From contig VZSF01000741.1 in the NCBI GenBank assembly GCA_013398295.1, forward strand, positions 25,936 to 89,935: a stretch of 64,000 bases of DNA, written 5' to 3'. Shown here piece after piece: positions 22,785 to 35,495 of the stretch. A program made the position numbers and the translations under genes. Numbering within the stretch: the first letter of the stretch is position 1; each line of letters starts with the position of its first letter. The stretch is from Chionis minor. Lineage: Eukaryota; Chordata; Aves; Charadriiformes; Chionididae. The notes below the pieces were generated by a model. The model worked only from the letters and a program-made list of their open reading frames with translations, made no database searches and was not told the origin of the DNA.

Positions 22785-23390
22785 ACAGATCGCAACCGGC
22801 AGCACTCCCCGGCTCCTCCGCCGACAACCGCTGACCCGGGCTGGCCGTTTCCATGATTACAAATTAACTGATGCTCTGCAGCGGCCCCAAGTTTTTTCCC
22901 TGCGGTTGCGGCAGGGTCTGCCCGGTTGCCGGCAGGGAGATGCCGTCCCTTGGCTGCCACCTCCCTCCCCGGTTCGGGGAAGACTTTCTGTCCTCGGGCA
23001 ACCTCGCCGCGTCCCCACGGTGTCACAGGCACGTGAGGCATCGGCGGGCGTGATGTCTCCGGTGCTGGCTCCCGGGGAATGTGGGCATCTCTCCGGGCTC
23101 AGCTCCGGCGCTCGCACGTTTTGGCAAGCCCCGGTGCGATTCCCGGCGTTCACCAGGAGAAAGGAGGGCTGGGAGACGAACGTTGGCTCCTTTCCCTCTC
23201 CCTGCCTCCTCCTGCAAACAGCTGAGGAGCCCCAGGGACAGATTGTGCACGGAGGAGACCGAACTTCCAGCCTGCAGGATTCGGGGCTGCGCGCCGGTGG
23301 TTTTTCCTTATCCCTGAGCAGGCAGACAGACTCGGCAGACGTGCGAAAGTCTGTCGTTCCTCTGTGCCGATAGCAATGAAGATGTGCTAA
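22785..23390. promoter_or_regulatory. Third CpG-rich block (candidate CpG island)
   Basis: CpG is frequent throughout, densest at about 22795-22850, 22890-23010 and 23030-23160. A 234-codon plus-strand frame (22669-23373) starts with a hydrophobic run and crosses the block. Minus-strand frames of 102 and 202 codons overlap it, and no domain is visible, so I do not call a gene. If there is an unannotated promoter or 5' exon in this window, this is the likeliest place. Confidence 0.5.
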
Positions 23391-24057
23391 TGGGTTCAGA
23401 CGAGCCCCTAAAAAATGTGGATGTTTCGCTGAGCCTTCTGGAAGCTTTCGCTCATCTGCAAACATTTCTGTTGGTGGGAAAAGGAAAGCTTCCCGCGGCA
23501 GGTCCTAGCACAAACACGCCTTCTGCGGTGGCATCTGGAGTGACCCGCTTCATCCCACGCGCGGTACTGGAAGGTCAGGGAGCCCTTGAGATGTTTTCTG
23601 AGTGTCCCCAGGGAGGTTTGACCTCAGCTTGCCTTTGGGAGCCGCGGGATGCTACTTTACCCATCACTCTGTGTCTGTGCTGGGCTTTCTGCCGGGCAAG
23701 GACACGGGAGAGAGACAGGGGTCCTGGACCTCCCGCAGGCTTTGCCTCTGCTCTGCTGCAGCGAAGCAGTTCCTGCAGCAGCTGGGCGCTATTTTTAAAA
23801 GGTTTGGTGGAAAATACAGCCCGGACCCGCTTGGCTTCACTCTTCCAGGTTGCTGATGAAGGAAGAAAGTAATAAGGCTCTCCCTGGCTCTTTGCTTCAC
23901 CCAAGAGCTGGTGGTTGAAGGGGTGGTTTCATCTGGTGATGCTCCCCAGTTGGGGGAGGCCTGGCTGGTATTGCAGGACCCGGAGCCCCGGGTGCCCTGA
24001 TGCAGGGGAAAGGCTGTAGCTGATGTTTTCGGGGCAGTGGTCACCGATGCTGGATGC
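23391..24057. other. Unrecognised sequence
   Basis: Mixed GC with open frames up to 162 codons (plus, 23384-23872) overlapping opposite frames of 109-126 codons. No domain or repeat is recognised. Confidence 0.4.
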
Positions 24058-24396
24058 AGGCTCTGTACAACTCCCTAAAAGGAGGTTGGAGCTACAAGGA
24101 AGTCTGTCTTTTCTCCCAACTAACAGGGGTACAATGGGAAGAAATGGCCTCAGCTTGCACCAGGGAAGGTTTAGTTTGGATATCAGGAAGAATTTCTTCA
24201 CCAAAAGGGCTATCAAACACTGGAACAGGTTGCCCAGGGCAGTGGTGGAGTCATCATCCCTGGAGGTATTTAAGAGCCAGGCAACCATGGTGCTGAGGGA
24301 CGTGGGTTAGTGGTGGGTTTGGCCGTGTCGTGTTGATGGCTGGACTCAATCTTCAAGGTCTCTTCCAACCTGGGTGATTGTACGGTTCTGTAATTC
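24058..24396 (+). mobile_element. CR1 LINE 3' end with RT C-terminal remnant
   Basis: A plus-strand frame (24023-24310) contains GRFSLDIRKNFFTKRAIKHW and then NRLPRAVVESSSLEVFKSQ, the well-known last ~60 residues of CR1 ORF2. Downstream is the 3' UTR (GTTAGTGGTGGGTTTGGC, GGACTCAATCTTCAAGG, TCTTCCAACCTGGG), ending GGTTCTGTAATTCTAT. The upstream part is frameshifted (a neighbouring frame reads ISGRISSPKGLSNTGTGCPG). This copy belongs to the same broad tail type as 10597-10755. Confidence 0.95.
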
Positions 24397-25590
24397 TATT
24401 TCCAACCTGGGACGTGCTAGTGAAAGGATGGCCACAGTTGGTGCCTTGTTATCCCAGGGAGCAGTGTGGTTGGCTTCCCAAATTGGGAGCCAGCAAAGCG
24501 CCCCCGCTGCCAGTGAATCGTATCCCAACCTTTCCGGTGAATACCCTGCACTGGAAAAAAGAAAAAAATCTAGTATGTTTTTGCTTGTTTTATTTTATGT
24601 GGTGGAGGGGTGGGGAAAACACGGAGCAGAGTTGACGTGCTCACACTGGGATTTCCTCTACTCTTCCTCTGTAGGGAGCCTTGCAAACGGAACCCGCGTG
24701 AATTGGAGCGTGAAGGCTTTGTGTGGTGCCGGCTGCAACCCTCAGCTGGAGACTTGCATTTTATTTTGGTGGAGGGGCTCAGCTCTCCCGCACCCACCGC
24801 TGCACGCGTGCTTGTGGGAGAGCACCCTGACCCTCCTCTGGCATCCCCTGCAGCCCTCGGCACCAGCGAGATCGACCCCAGCCAGCGTTTCCAGTCCCTT
24901 TTTGGGGTGCGGTGGTCGATGCCATGTGTGTGCATGACTTGAATGCACAGCCGGACTGGACGTGCTGGGAAGGGGAGGAAAAGGAGGAATGACAACTCGG
25001 TGTCACCGCTGGGGAGCTGAGCTGCAGTGATGCTGCTTCACATGGGGAGTGGGAACGTCCCCTCCAGCCCCTTGGCTGACTTACAGGGTTCTGGGTGCCC
25101 CGGGGAGGAGTTTGGGGCTGGCAGAGAGGTTTCTGCCAAGGAAATTAATCAAAATTTGCCGTGCCTTCGTGTGGGTGCTCTCCTGCTTCCCTGCTGAAGT
25201 GTGGCCAGAGGAAAGAAGTGGGTGCGAGGGAGTGTGGTGCGCGGTGCTCCCGGGACCCTGCATCGCACAGGGGCTGTGCCTGGGGGTGCTAGCCCAAATC
25301 CAGCCGGGCAGGTGAGACCTCTGGCTGAATCTGTGCCCAGTAATGATGCTCAAATAGGGCACGTCAACAAGGTTGGACTGGGTGGGGAATGTAGGTCCAG
25401 TCAGGCCAGAGCCTTTCTGTGATGCTCCGTCACTTGGGAACATCAAGGGATGCTTGAGGAATTCAATGGGAGGCAAATATCAGGCAGGATTGCTTGGGAG
25501 GGGAGACTTTCCGTGCCGGCGGACAGGTGGTATGACAACCTTGGTACTGAGTTCTCAGCTCCTGATGGTAGACACTTAGCTTAACCTTAT
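24397..25590. other. Unrecognised sequence
   Basis: GC-moderate sequence with open frames up to 187 codons (plus, 24374-24937, beginning inside the CR1 tail). There is no recognised domain. No repeat body is seen. Confidence 0.4.
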
Positions 25591-26420
25591 TATTAATTTT
25601 ATACACTGATAGTTTGCTTCAGTGATCTGAAACAAAGCTGTGGTTTTCAACTACACTTAACAGCAACGATTTGAATGTCGTGGAATTTCTCCCTTCCGCT
25701 CTCCGAAACGTTCGTGCTCCTTACAGAGGCGCGGGCTCTGCTCCAGGCAGCCCCTTCCGTGGAGTGCTCCCTGCCTGCATCCCTGCCTGCCGCGCCGCGT
25801 CCCCTTCCAGCCAGCTCCTGGCTGCCTTTTGATTGATTGATCGGCGTGGCAGTCTAATAAGCGATAACAGCACATATGACAAACTAAACAACCATCTAAT
25901 GAATTGATTGACATCCGAAGGATTTGACTTGATGCACAACCCCAGTCACAGATAAGGTTAATGAGGGAGAAATTAAAATGTAGCTCAATGGGTAATGAAT
26001 ACAGCATGTGCCTTGTTGTAACACATGCCAGATCCATCACTCTGAATCAAGTGATGGTAGCAATTTCTAAATTATTTATTGCGCCCCTCATCCTCCTGTC
26101 TCAAGGGAAGAGGCACTCGGACTGGCTTTTGTATTTTTTTGGGTATATATATGTATATAAGTGTATCTATCTATCTGTGCATTGCGAGGATCCGTAGCCA
26201 AAGAAAATTGCTTTGAATTTTGCAATTTTCATGTTGGTTTTTTTTGTAAACTCAATAGCAAAAAATACAACAATCCAGAACCTGTCATGCCATTTGAATC
26301 ATAATAGGTACAAATTCACTCCCCTGAATAAATGGAGAGGCTTATTTATCAAATATATACAAGATGTCTGTCTAGTTGTTAACACACAGAGGTATGAGTA
26401 GGCAGAGGAAATCGAGAAAG
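25591..26420. promoter_or_regulatory. AT-rich candidate conserved element with clustered TALE-homeodomain-like sites
   Basis: The block is clearly more AT-rich than its flanks and holds no repeat I can name except short TATA/CTAT microsatellite sequence at 26142-26175. Three TGATTGAY words (25830-25837, 25834-25841, 25905-25912) fit the known PBX/MEIS-type binding preference. GATAA (25863) and several TAAT words are nearby. Vertebrate developmental enhancers often look like this, but conservation cannot be judged from one sequence. No open frame over 127 codons is present. Confidence 0.4.
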
Positions 26421-26523
26421 TTTACATATTCACTGCTATCTCCAGGGACCTTTCCTTTCCTCCTACTTCTTATTCCCTCTCCCCTCCCCCAATCGCCTCT
26501 CCAACTTGCTTTGACTTGCTCCG

Positions 26524-26562
26524 TTTTTCCTTTTTTTTTTTCTTTTTTCTTTTTTTTTTTTT
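26524..26562. repeat. Poly-T tract
   Basis: T runs separated by single C residues, ending in 12 T at 26562. On the minus strand this could be a retroposon A tail, but no adjacent element body is recognisable. Confidence 0.9.
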
Positions 26563-29500
26563 AAATGCGTCTGGCTGACAAAACTTGGGCTGTCAGAAAT
26601 GATCAAGAGATGAAGTTGCCAAGGAAGGGGAGGGAGATTTGCATGGAGCCCGCATCTCCCCCTGTCTTGCTGCCTACACGGGAGGGTTTCTCCTCCGCTA
26701 GCCAGGAGGAGCGCCGGGGACTGTCAGTCTGCTTGAGATACTTCTGCGCCCCTGATTATCGTGTGTGTTTATTTCCACTTTAGGAAAGGGGAAGCCAGAT
26801 TCACTAGAAGTGGGTCTATACTGGTTTTCAAAGGTCATCCTTGGGGCCAGATGCAGATGGAGAGGGAAGAAGCCAACAAGCATCATGTGGGCTTCCTATA
26901 TTGTTATTTATTCCCGAGCTGGGCTATTTGGAGCCGGGATTAGGTGATGTCTGGCCACAGAGAAACGGGAAGGAGGAGCAGACAGCGGACTGGGCAAATA
27001 CTTGTTTGAGTTTGCGCCTTGTCCTGAAGCTGCTGTCGGTGAGAGGGTGTTTGCTGCCCGCGTCGGCGGCGTTGGATACTGCCCGCCTGGGAAATTATCC
27101 CTGCTGTGCCTTGAGCCGGGTGAGCTGTTGAAGTCCTTGGCACCGAGCCGAGATCTTCCCTCACCTGCCCCGCTCCAGGAGGGAAAGCCACTTCTCCTTC
27201 CGCTTTGCGTGCTGGCGGCTGCTAATGAGTTCATTTTCGACCTCGGCATCCTTTCCCTAATAGCGAGGCAGGGACAGAAGGGACACAGGTAGCATGACTT
27301 CATCGCAGATGGAGTGAGACTGGGCGGCTACAGGGGGAAAAATATATATAAAAAAAATTCCTCTCTTTGCTTATAAAGTGCAGCTGGGTCTGATGCCATT
27401 CAGAGGAAATGGCTGTGGATCTCCCCCCCCCGTGCCATTCTTCAAAAATAGAGTCATTCTTCTCCAAGCACTCTTCCAGGATTCATTTGAAACCCCCCAT
27501 TGTACCTCGCCGGCGGTTGGGTTTGGAGCGCAGGAGTCGGTGGCTATTAAGAGGTCTGCTCCTGCCACGGGTGTCCTTTGGAGACAGAGCCTGTCTATTA
27601 CTGGGCAGCAGGTAGATGCCACCACCCGGCGTCGGGGTGGCCGGGAGAAGCAATCTTAGCAAGGCACCGGCGTTTCAATTAACCGGCAAGACAGCCAACA
27701 TTTCAGCACCTGCACGTCTCTCTCCCTAGCAGCCGGGATGTATTGTATTATAAATAACAATAAGCAGGCCCAGTCAAAGGCTGTAATTGAATCTCTTCGT
27801 TTTGCTGACTCGGGTGAAAAAGCCCCCTTTGAGTGAATTACAACGTGTGTATATAATTTGGGCGACGTGTAAAGGTAACACGCTGGGTGTAATTAAAGCC
27901 CGCATCCCTCCCGTTCGGTGTCGCTGCCCCGGGAGCTGCTTTGACGGTGGCGCCGTGGGGAGGTGCTGCTGCAGGCGTGGGGAACGTGGCACCGCGCTCC
28001 AAAATGTTCCCTTCTCCTCTGGAAGGGCGATCAGCGGTGATAGAGCTCTGGATACCTGTGGAAGAGGAAAAGCAAATTCTCTTCTTGCAGCCAGGGGCTC
28101 GCGCCCCAGCTCCTTTGCCTCCCGTCCCCGGTGGCTCTGCCTCCCTTGGGAGGCGAGGGGAGGTGGCAGCCCACCTGGGCCAGCGGTGGGAGCAGCAAAA
28201 GCTGCAAAGTTGAGGGATTGCTCCTTGCAGAGGGGACAGGAGCGGTGTCCTGCAGATGTATCTCACCAGTGAGCTCTCTGAAGGTATCTCAGGTGCATCA
28301 CCCTGGTTATGGGTGTCTCTGTAGTGGTCCCTTTGGGTCCAGGTGTCTGCAGCTGATGTGCACCAACCCGTCTCGCAGGCTCTCACCCTCCTTCGCGTGT
28401 TGCCCAGCTGTTCCCTGGTCTCCAAAATCCTCATTTTCATGATCGTGGAGACCTTCTGCCTGCTCACAAGCTCCTGGGGGGTGCCCAGCACGTGCATTCC
28501 AGCTTGCGAGCCCGGCGTTAAGCGAGTTTTATGGATTTAGGTGAACACCAGATTCCTTTGGCATCTGAAATCGAGTCATGCAGATGACGTTGCCGTACAG
28601 GAATAAGTGGTTCGGTCATCCTTTGCTTTGAGTAGTAGCCAAGGACGTCTTTTGGCTGACAGAGAGCGCCAAAAGTTGATGTCTTCCAGATTCTCAGTTC
28701 CCTTCCATCTCGCCAGCCTGACTGCAACGCTTTTGCTCGGCATGCACCCTCCTCCCTCTCGCCCCTCTGATCCAATCCAGACATCTCCGGAAGGCCAGTA
28801 TACTTTTCAGTCCAAATTTTGCACTGACAGAATACATTATATCTGCATCGAGGCGGAATATAAAGTTGAAGAGGAGCCTGGGGCTGGGGAGTGCAGGGAA
28901 ATGAGGTTTGCTCTGTTGCAAGGGTTAAATCGGCAGTTGCAGCTGGTGATTCTTGGTCCCTGCTGGCTCCCTCTGTGCTGTTCCTGCTCTTCCCGACCAT
29001 GCCCTGTCACTGTTCTGGGTTTTCTTGGAGGTTCACACTGAGAACATGCTCCACTTCGTCTTTTTTTTCCTCTCTAGAATCCACTTTGTGTGTCAGTTGC
29101 CTTCTTTTTTTTATTATTATCTTAAACATCCATTATTTAGAAACTGCTGGAGCCTGGAAACCTATTTCTGTGCTTATTTCAAAGAGTTTGCAGCGTTTAG
29201 GCGCTTATGTACAGGCTATTACATGAACTGACCATGGGAAAACGGAGCCTGGAGGGGGCTGGATGCCCTGTGGGGAGGGGGAAAGCGGACTCCCGGCGGG
29301 CAGGCGTCTGGATAAATACGGGATAACTCTTGCCTTGCGGACATCTGTACCCCGAACTGGCCAGGGGATGAAAATCAGCATTGCTTTTTAGCCACAGGCT
29401 CCTGTGCTGGGAGACGGAGAGGGGCCCAGATGTTCCGGTGAAAATGGGGTTGCTGGTGGGCAGCGATGGCTCCAGGCAGCCTTGCCGGTGGGATGCCGGG

Positions 29501-32500
29501 CTCCCGCCGCGGCGGGGATGTGGTTGCAGCCGGTGTCCTTCTCTGTTCTTGGCTTTGCGGGGCTCAGCGTGTAAAGCAGTGGATCCCTGAGGATGCTTTA
29601 AGCTACTCAAGGGATTAGGCAGGGTTGTGAGCAATCCCAGGACATGGGAAATGTCGAGGCAGCGTCCGGCCAACCTCCTCCTCTTTTCCTCTGGCCAAGT
29701 AAAGGGGTGGAGGCACCTTTTTGTCTTGGTTTTACCATTTGTTGGGTGGAGGGATAGCTGAGGAAGCCCCGGTGCAGGAGGACTCCCTCTTCCCAGCAAA
29801 CCACGCTGATTGTATTTAGGGCCGGGGAGGTGGTGGGAGGGAAATCCAGGATTGAGGGATTGAGTTCATCCCTCTTGTAAGCCCGTCAAAGTCAGCAGAG
29901 TGGGGGCAAGAGCGGGGCTGGCCCGGTGCGTTCGTGGACCGAGAGCAATCCCTAAATGCTCTTGACTTAGCGTAACCCTCTGCTGAGCTCCAGCGTGGGA
30001 GTCCGAGTCACAAGGATCCCTCGGCAAATGCCATCACAGATGGGGGGGACCCCTCGGGCCACTTGGTTGCCCTGGTTTGAAGGCGAGGGAGCGCAGCAGA
30101 AGTCATGGTCACGAGGGTGTGTGGACAAAGGAAGATGTCCCAGTGGGACGTGCTCCTTTTTCCCTGTGTTAAGCCCCGAGACTTTCATCCCGAGACTTCA
30201 AAAGGGCTGAAAAAGATCAGTCAGTGGCATTATCGCTGCTTTTTGCGAACAGGAAACAGAGGTAGCTGAGCAGAAGGTGGGGGTGAAACAGCCTCTGCCC
30301 TCCCGGCGTGCTCCCACCCCTCTCGCAACTTCCCGGGATGCCGGCGCGTGCAACCCAGGGTTTGCAGGGAGCGCCTCTCCCAGTGCCCTTTGGAAAAACA
30401 GCAATGTAATTAGCGGACCGTGAGGAAATTTGGGGAGCATCCATTCCTCCTTTAGTGCCGAGGCTTGTGCTGCTCCCGACGGGATGCCGGCTGAGCATTC
30501 CTGCCCAAAATTTGATGAGTAGACTCGATGTGAGTACGTCGGGTCAACTTGGATTTACAGGGCTTGTGCTGCAACCCCAACCTGGAGGCTTTTTCAAGAA
30601 TCCAAGGAGTAAATCCATCCATGTCGGAGCTCCCAGAGCCCCAGCCCCTTTTACAGGCGGCAAGGCTGAACCTCTCGGAGCTGCTGCCATCCTCATCCTC
30701 ACAAAACCAAAAAGTTAAGGCTAAAATCGAAGCTGGTGCTATGGAGGGTGGGAGGCAGGCGGCAGCGGTGTTGGAATTTTCTCCGCGTCGCTGCGAGTTA
30801 ATTCATTCCAGTAAATCATCCAAAATAATTTGCGGCGAATATCAATTTTCTGTGTGAACTTCTCGCTGGCTGCACAGAAGTATCTTCTGCCGACACGGCT
30901 CCCTAATTCTGCTGATCTGAGACAACAAAGCAGCTGGGGAATAAACAGGAGGCAAGCTGGAGTCCCCAGGGCTGCCGGCGCGAGGGAGGTGCCAGGGTTG
31001 AAACACGCTCGGAGATAAAACCCAGGGAACGCAGGCGATGATTAAAGGCTAATTTGCTGTCTGTGTAGTGTTAAGTGGCCCCCTTTCCTAACAAGCACAA
31101 GCCACTGCCAACCACATTCTCCTTCGCCGCCTCTCTTTTATTTACCTTTTCAATTATTTTAATGTTTTTCCAGTCTTCGATAATGAATGCATCTCCTGGG
31201 CCGGGACGGCCGAGCCCAACTCTGCACCGGGCCGGTGGCAGAGAATGTTTCCTGTGCCAAAAAAGACTTTTATGGGTAGGGAATGTCTGAAAAAAATGCC
31301 CAACTTGCTCCACCCGTCTCAACGATGGATTTTCAGCCTGTGAGTGCTGGTGCTGGCTGTCACTCGGCCGACCTTTCTCCCCACCAGCTGGCAGAGCAGA
31401 GCTGTCCCGGAGCCAAAGGCAGGGATGTACGGGAGCCGTGTTGCCCCGGGATGATGGCTGCAGGATGGGGGAGACTACTCGGGAGCATCTGAACCACCGT
31501 CTGCCCTCCCACTCCCCTCCCCCAAAAAAATCTCCGGGAAGGGTTTTGTGTTTGGTTTGGTTGTTTTTAAGGCTGGTATTTCATGGTCTGTCCTTCCAAG
31601 GAGAAACGCGAGCGGTGTGGGAGGCTGGGTGTGCGCGCACAGGGTGATCCCGGGTACGGGATGCTCTGAAGGAGTCATCTAAGGGAGCACGTGTCCTGCT
31701 GCTGCACCCTGATTCCAGCTTTCTGGAAGCACGGTTGTTTCTGCAGCTTCCCCGTGCCCGGCGTTCTCCTGTCACCTGGAGTAAGCTGAGGATGGTGTCC
31801 AGGAACGTGGAATGGAGGGGAGTGTGAATACCCCGTAGCGCCGTGTATCCGGGCTGCCGGCACCGCTGCTTTGCCGGCAGCGATGCACAGGGGTTTGCTG
31901 GAGCAGGGCAGCGCTCGCAAAGGCGATGGTGGATTTGTGCCTGGCTCCCGTTGAGATGGGAGCTGGTTTGGGGAGAGTTGGGATGAAGGGAGCCCCTTTT
32001 CCCACCCATTATCACGGAGAGGATTTGCCCGGTGGGATTTGGCTAAGAGGAGGGGTGTAAAGAGGAGAAAGGAGGAGTCGTTTCCTCACTAGCAGGGTCT
32101 GATGCGACTTATCTCCGTGGTACCTATTGCGAATGTCTTCAGCATCGCTTCGCGGCAGCTCTCGACCCCGGGTTTATCTGCTGAGGATACGAGTGCCTTC
32201 AGCTCCTCACCTGCAGGAGCCAGCAGCATTGCAGCTTCCATCCCAGGGGGAAGGCAAATCTCTCCGTGTTGATGCTCTCTGCGGATCAGGCGGCTCGAGC
32301 ACCCTCTTCCACCACCGATGGGTGCTGATGGTGGGGATCTGCCAGAGGCGCAGCATCCCCCGGGGGGAGCTCAGCCCAAAATAGATCTGGGGCACCCATT
32401 TGCAACCGGTGCTAGGATTGCACACGGGCTCCCGGTGGGGGAAGCGGCCCTGATTAAAGGAACTATTTATAAAGAGCCGGGATGCGGGAGAGGAAGAGGT

Positions 32501-33269
32501 GATAATTAGCTGGTGGCGGCGGCTGCGCCGCAAGCCGGGACTCGGGGCGGGTACCTGTGCAGACGGGCAGATCCCTACTCCCAGGATGCAGAAAGAGTAA
32601 CTCCCTTCTCCTTTGCCTTTCTCTGCTGATTAATACCATTATTTTATTATCACTCTCTTATTTTCCTGGTTGTAGTCTCTGCTCTCTGTTCCCAGTGGTG
32701 GGAGCAGCGAGGGTGTTGAGGGCTGGTTGGAAACTGTCTGTCTGTGTGGCGAAGAGGATTCCTCGGCGATGGGTTGGGTGAAGTTTTCCACCAAGAAGGG
32801 GTTTATTTGTTTGTTTGCTTATTTGCTTTTTAGATGGCTGTGAGACAGAATGAATTTTTCATGCAGAAAAGATTCAACAGTGTTTTATCGTTTGAAAAAC
32901 TGGCTTTACGTACATGTGTGTATATGTGCATGTAGGGAAAAAAAACTTAAGCGGAGCTCTTCAGTCATCTCCACTTATTTATTTGTTTGTTTGTTTGATG
33001 CCTTGTGCAGATGTGTTTAATTGATGGCAGCACCTAGAGTGTGTCAGGTGCTTCCCAAGCTCTCCCAAAGGCTAGGGTTTGGGTTTGCTCCGGCGGTGTG
33101 CAGCCTAAGGACAGACAGACGCGGCAGTAGAGGTCGGCAGAAGGGGAAGAGCCGTAGAGAATTTATGTACCAGCTAAATCTCTTCCCTCTGAGCTGCCGA
33201 GAGCCAATACCTGCAGCCTCTCGGGGGGCTGGATTAGCTCCCTGTCACCTCCCCAGAGTGGGTTTGGTT
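26563..33269. other. Long unrecognised non-coding stretch
   Basis: About 6.7 kb without a nameable transposon. GC- and CpG-rich patches occur at 27040-27190, 27900-28170 and 32140-32560. AT-rich, CpG-poor patches at 27720-27890, 28540-28870, 29040-29230, 30780-30920 and 31090-31200 are candidate non-coding elements. TTTG-type short repeats lie at 32800-32830 and 32976-32997. Open frames up to 219 codons (27838-28497, minus) overlap opposite frames and show no domain. Confidence 0.45.
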
Positions 33270-33295
33270 TATATATATATGTGTGTGTGTGTGTA
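33270..33295. repeat. (TA)n(TG)n microsatellite
   Basis: Five AT units followed directly by about seven GT units. A typical compound dinucleotide microsatellite, short enough to be only weakly variable. Confidence 0.95.
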
Positions 33296-33600
33296 TTTCT
33301 CTTTCATTTGGCTGGGATAAAAATTGCTGAGTCAAAGATTCATTTTCTTCGCGAGCCCCTTGGAAGGCAGATAAAGGGGACGGCGGCGCTAGGCAGGGCT
33401 ATAAATAATGCATAGAGCACAGGAGCAGCCCGAGCAGCCCTCTGCTTACAAATAGAAGATTTCTCAATAACATATTACCCCGTCTACCGTCCCCAATAGC
33501 GGCACTTCTTCGCTCACCCTAGGCTAACACGTACTGCTCGCGGAAATAAATAAGTAAAGGAGCCTACTAAAGCCTCTCGTTGTCACTAGTCCTGCCTGAT
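33296..33600. promoter_or_regulatory. Candidate non-coding element
   Basis: The segment 33400-33600 has even base use, many TAA/AATA words (CATATTAC, AAATAAATAAG) and no recognisable repeat or open frame of note. It stands out from the GC-rich flanks. This is a weak, composition-based call. Confidence 0.25.
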
Positions 33601-35453
33601 CCTGTCGCTGCAGCCCTCGTAACGCCCTGCTCGGCGTAGCGTCCCGGGTTTAATGCTTCTGAAAGTCACCGTGCTCAAGGTGATGTGAGGCCAGGGGGGG
33701 AAACGTGCCTGGTTGTCCCTTCTGCCTGTCCCTCCAAGGCTTGACAGGCTGCCTTCCCACCGTCTCCCCCTCTCTTTGGGATCAGCTGCTTGTCCATCAA
33801 AATACAAGATGTCCCCTTGCGCGTGTGGCTGTGCTGAGCTGGGATGTCAAATCTAAGGCAGCCAAGGACGTGGAGGGAAGTTGAGATGTAGCTGAAGTTG
33901 GGTCTTCACCCACAAGGGCTGTGATGCACGGAAATGCATCTTAGGGCACGCTCCTGCTTCGTGCCATGGATCAAATTGCTTCCAACCATTCAGTTCTAGG
34001 TCCAGCCGCTGGTGGCTGGAGCTACTCTGGTGTTGAAGATGACTTTGAAGGGCTCGTTGGTGGGGAGGGGGAAAGCCCAAGGCTTCCTGGGGGTTCAGCA
34101 GCCCACCTGAAGTGTAGTTCAGTCTTGGCTGCTCTGCACAAAGCTCTTCTACTTGGGGTTGTAACTGGCTCCAGCAACCCTGTGGAGCAACGAGGACTTG
34201 TGTGGGCTCAGTCCTGAGCTCTCAGCGATGCTCTGCCGAGGCGCAAGTGAGCCCCGGCACAAAGGGAGCGAGGGTGTTACCGAGCTGGTGAGGGCTCACG
34301 GGGGCTTTTTTCATGCAGTCCCAAGCTGCAGGGGGCTTCAAAGGCCCTTTCCCTTCCCTTTGAGCTGCTCCTTCAAACGAGCCTCAGCCCTCAAAGCGAA
34401 ACGCTGAGCAAAACCGTCGCATTTCATCCAATTCCCATCGAGTCTCAGTGTGCAGAGCTGTAAATCGGTCCCGGGTCGGCACAGGGGATCCAGGTGAATA
34501 AACGGAGCCGCTGCCCCCCAGCCCTTCCCCGTCTCGTGATGGACGGACAGGAGATGCTGCTGAGCGAAGCCAAAAAGCAGCAAATGTCAAACCGATGAAA
34601 GAAAATCTTTCTTCTCCCTTTTTTCTGCTTTCTTACAAAGCTCCTGAAGTTTCTCACCTTTTCTTTTCTTTTTTTTTTTTTTTTTCCCCTTGGTCTTCGG
34701 CCTCAAACTCCATGTCACGAGCCACCTTTGAAACCAAAAGCGTAGCTGTGGGAGGGCGCGCGGGAAGGACACATTTCACAGCCAACCTGGACAACCTTGG
34801 AGAGTTTGGAGGAGCTCTGAATCATCCCGCTTCAGGGCGCTGGGCAACCTCTCATTAGGCAGGGTCAGGAAGGCAGGTTGGCTTGGGAAGGGTAGCCCAT
34901 GAGTGCCATCTTCAGGATTGTCGTTACCTTTTTTTCCCCGAAGTTAATAACGAGCAGGTTGGGGGGCTGCTGCTACCGCAGTTGGCTGCTGCTTTGAGCA
35001 GGATGGAAATCCAGTGCAGCCAACTTAAATGGTTGGGTTTTTTCCCCCCAGCTCTCCTGCCCGGCTCTCGCCGCAGCCATGCAATGCCTCTTCGGCGATG
35101 TTTCTTTGGGTATCATTGCGCTGCGCCGCGCTTAATTGCCTGATTCAACCTTTTCAAGGGTATTTGGAGGAAAATGGGGATGGTTCATTGACTGGTATTT
35201 GAAGGAAGAGGAGAATTTAATTAAAAAACATGAGGGAAAATTAGTAGTAAAGGAGACTGATTGCAAGGCTTGGCGTAGGGAGGATTTAGGTACGGCAGCC
35301 TGGCCGGGGTCCGGGAAGCGCTGGCTCCCTGCTCCATCCCGGTCCTTTGCCCTTGGGGAAAATAATAACAAGGGGAAGCGATGGGGGGAAAAAATAGCTG
35401 GGTTTTATTGTTGTTTGTGATTTTTACATAAATTTTGCAGATTGCACAGCCTG

Positions 35454-35455
<2 letters not shown>
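33601..35455. other. Unrecognised sequence with poly-T tract
   Basis: Mixed GC content. A 17-base T run followed by CCCC sits at 34669-34689. An AT-rich patch lies at about 35130-35260. Open frames up to 115 codons have no recognisable domain. Confidence 0.45.
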
Positions 35456-35486
<31 letters not shown>

Positions 35487-35495
35487 CCCCCCCCC
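35456..35495. repeat. Poly-T/poly-C junction
   Basis: 31 consecutive T followed directly by 9 C. Homopolymer junctions like this are prone to sequencing and replication slippage, so the true length is uncertain. Confidence 0.95.

Noticed and set aside
22031..22805. Ser/Tyr/Pro-rich open frames (174-200 codons, minus)
   Set aside because: Produced by the degenerate tetranucleotide repeat.
22669..23373. 234-codon plus-strand frame with hydrophobic N-terminus, possible secreted protein
   Set aside because: No domain, overlapping minus-strand frames, and composition explained by the CpG-rich block. Kept only as a point to test.
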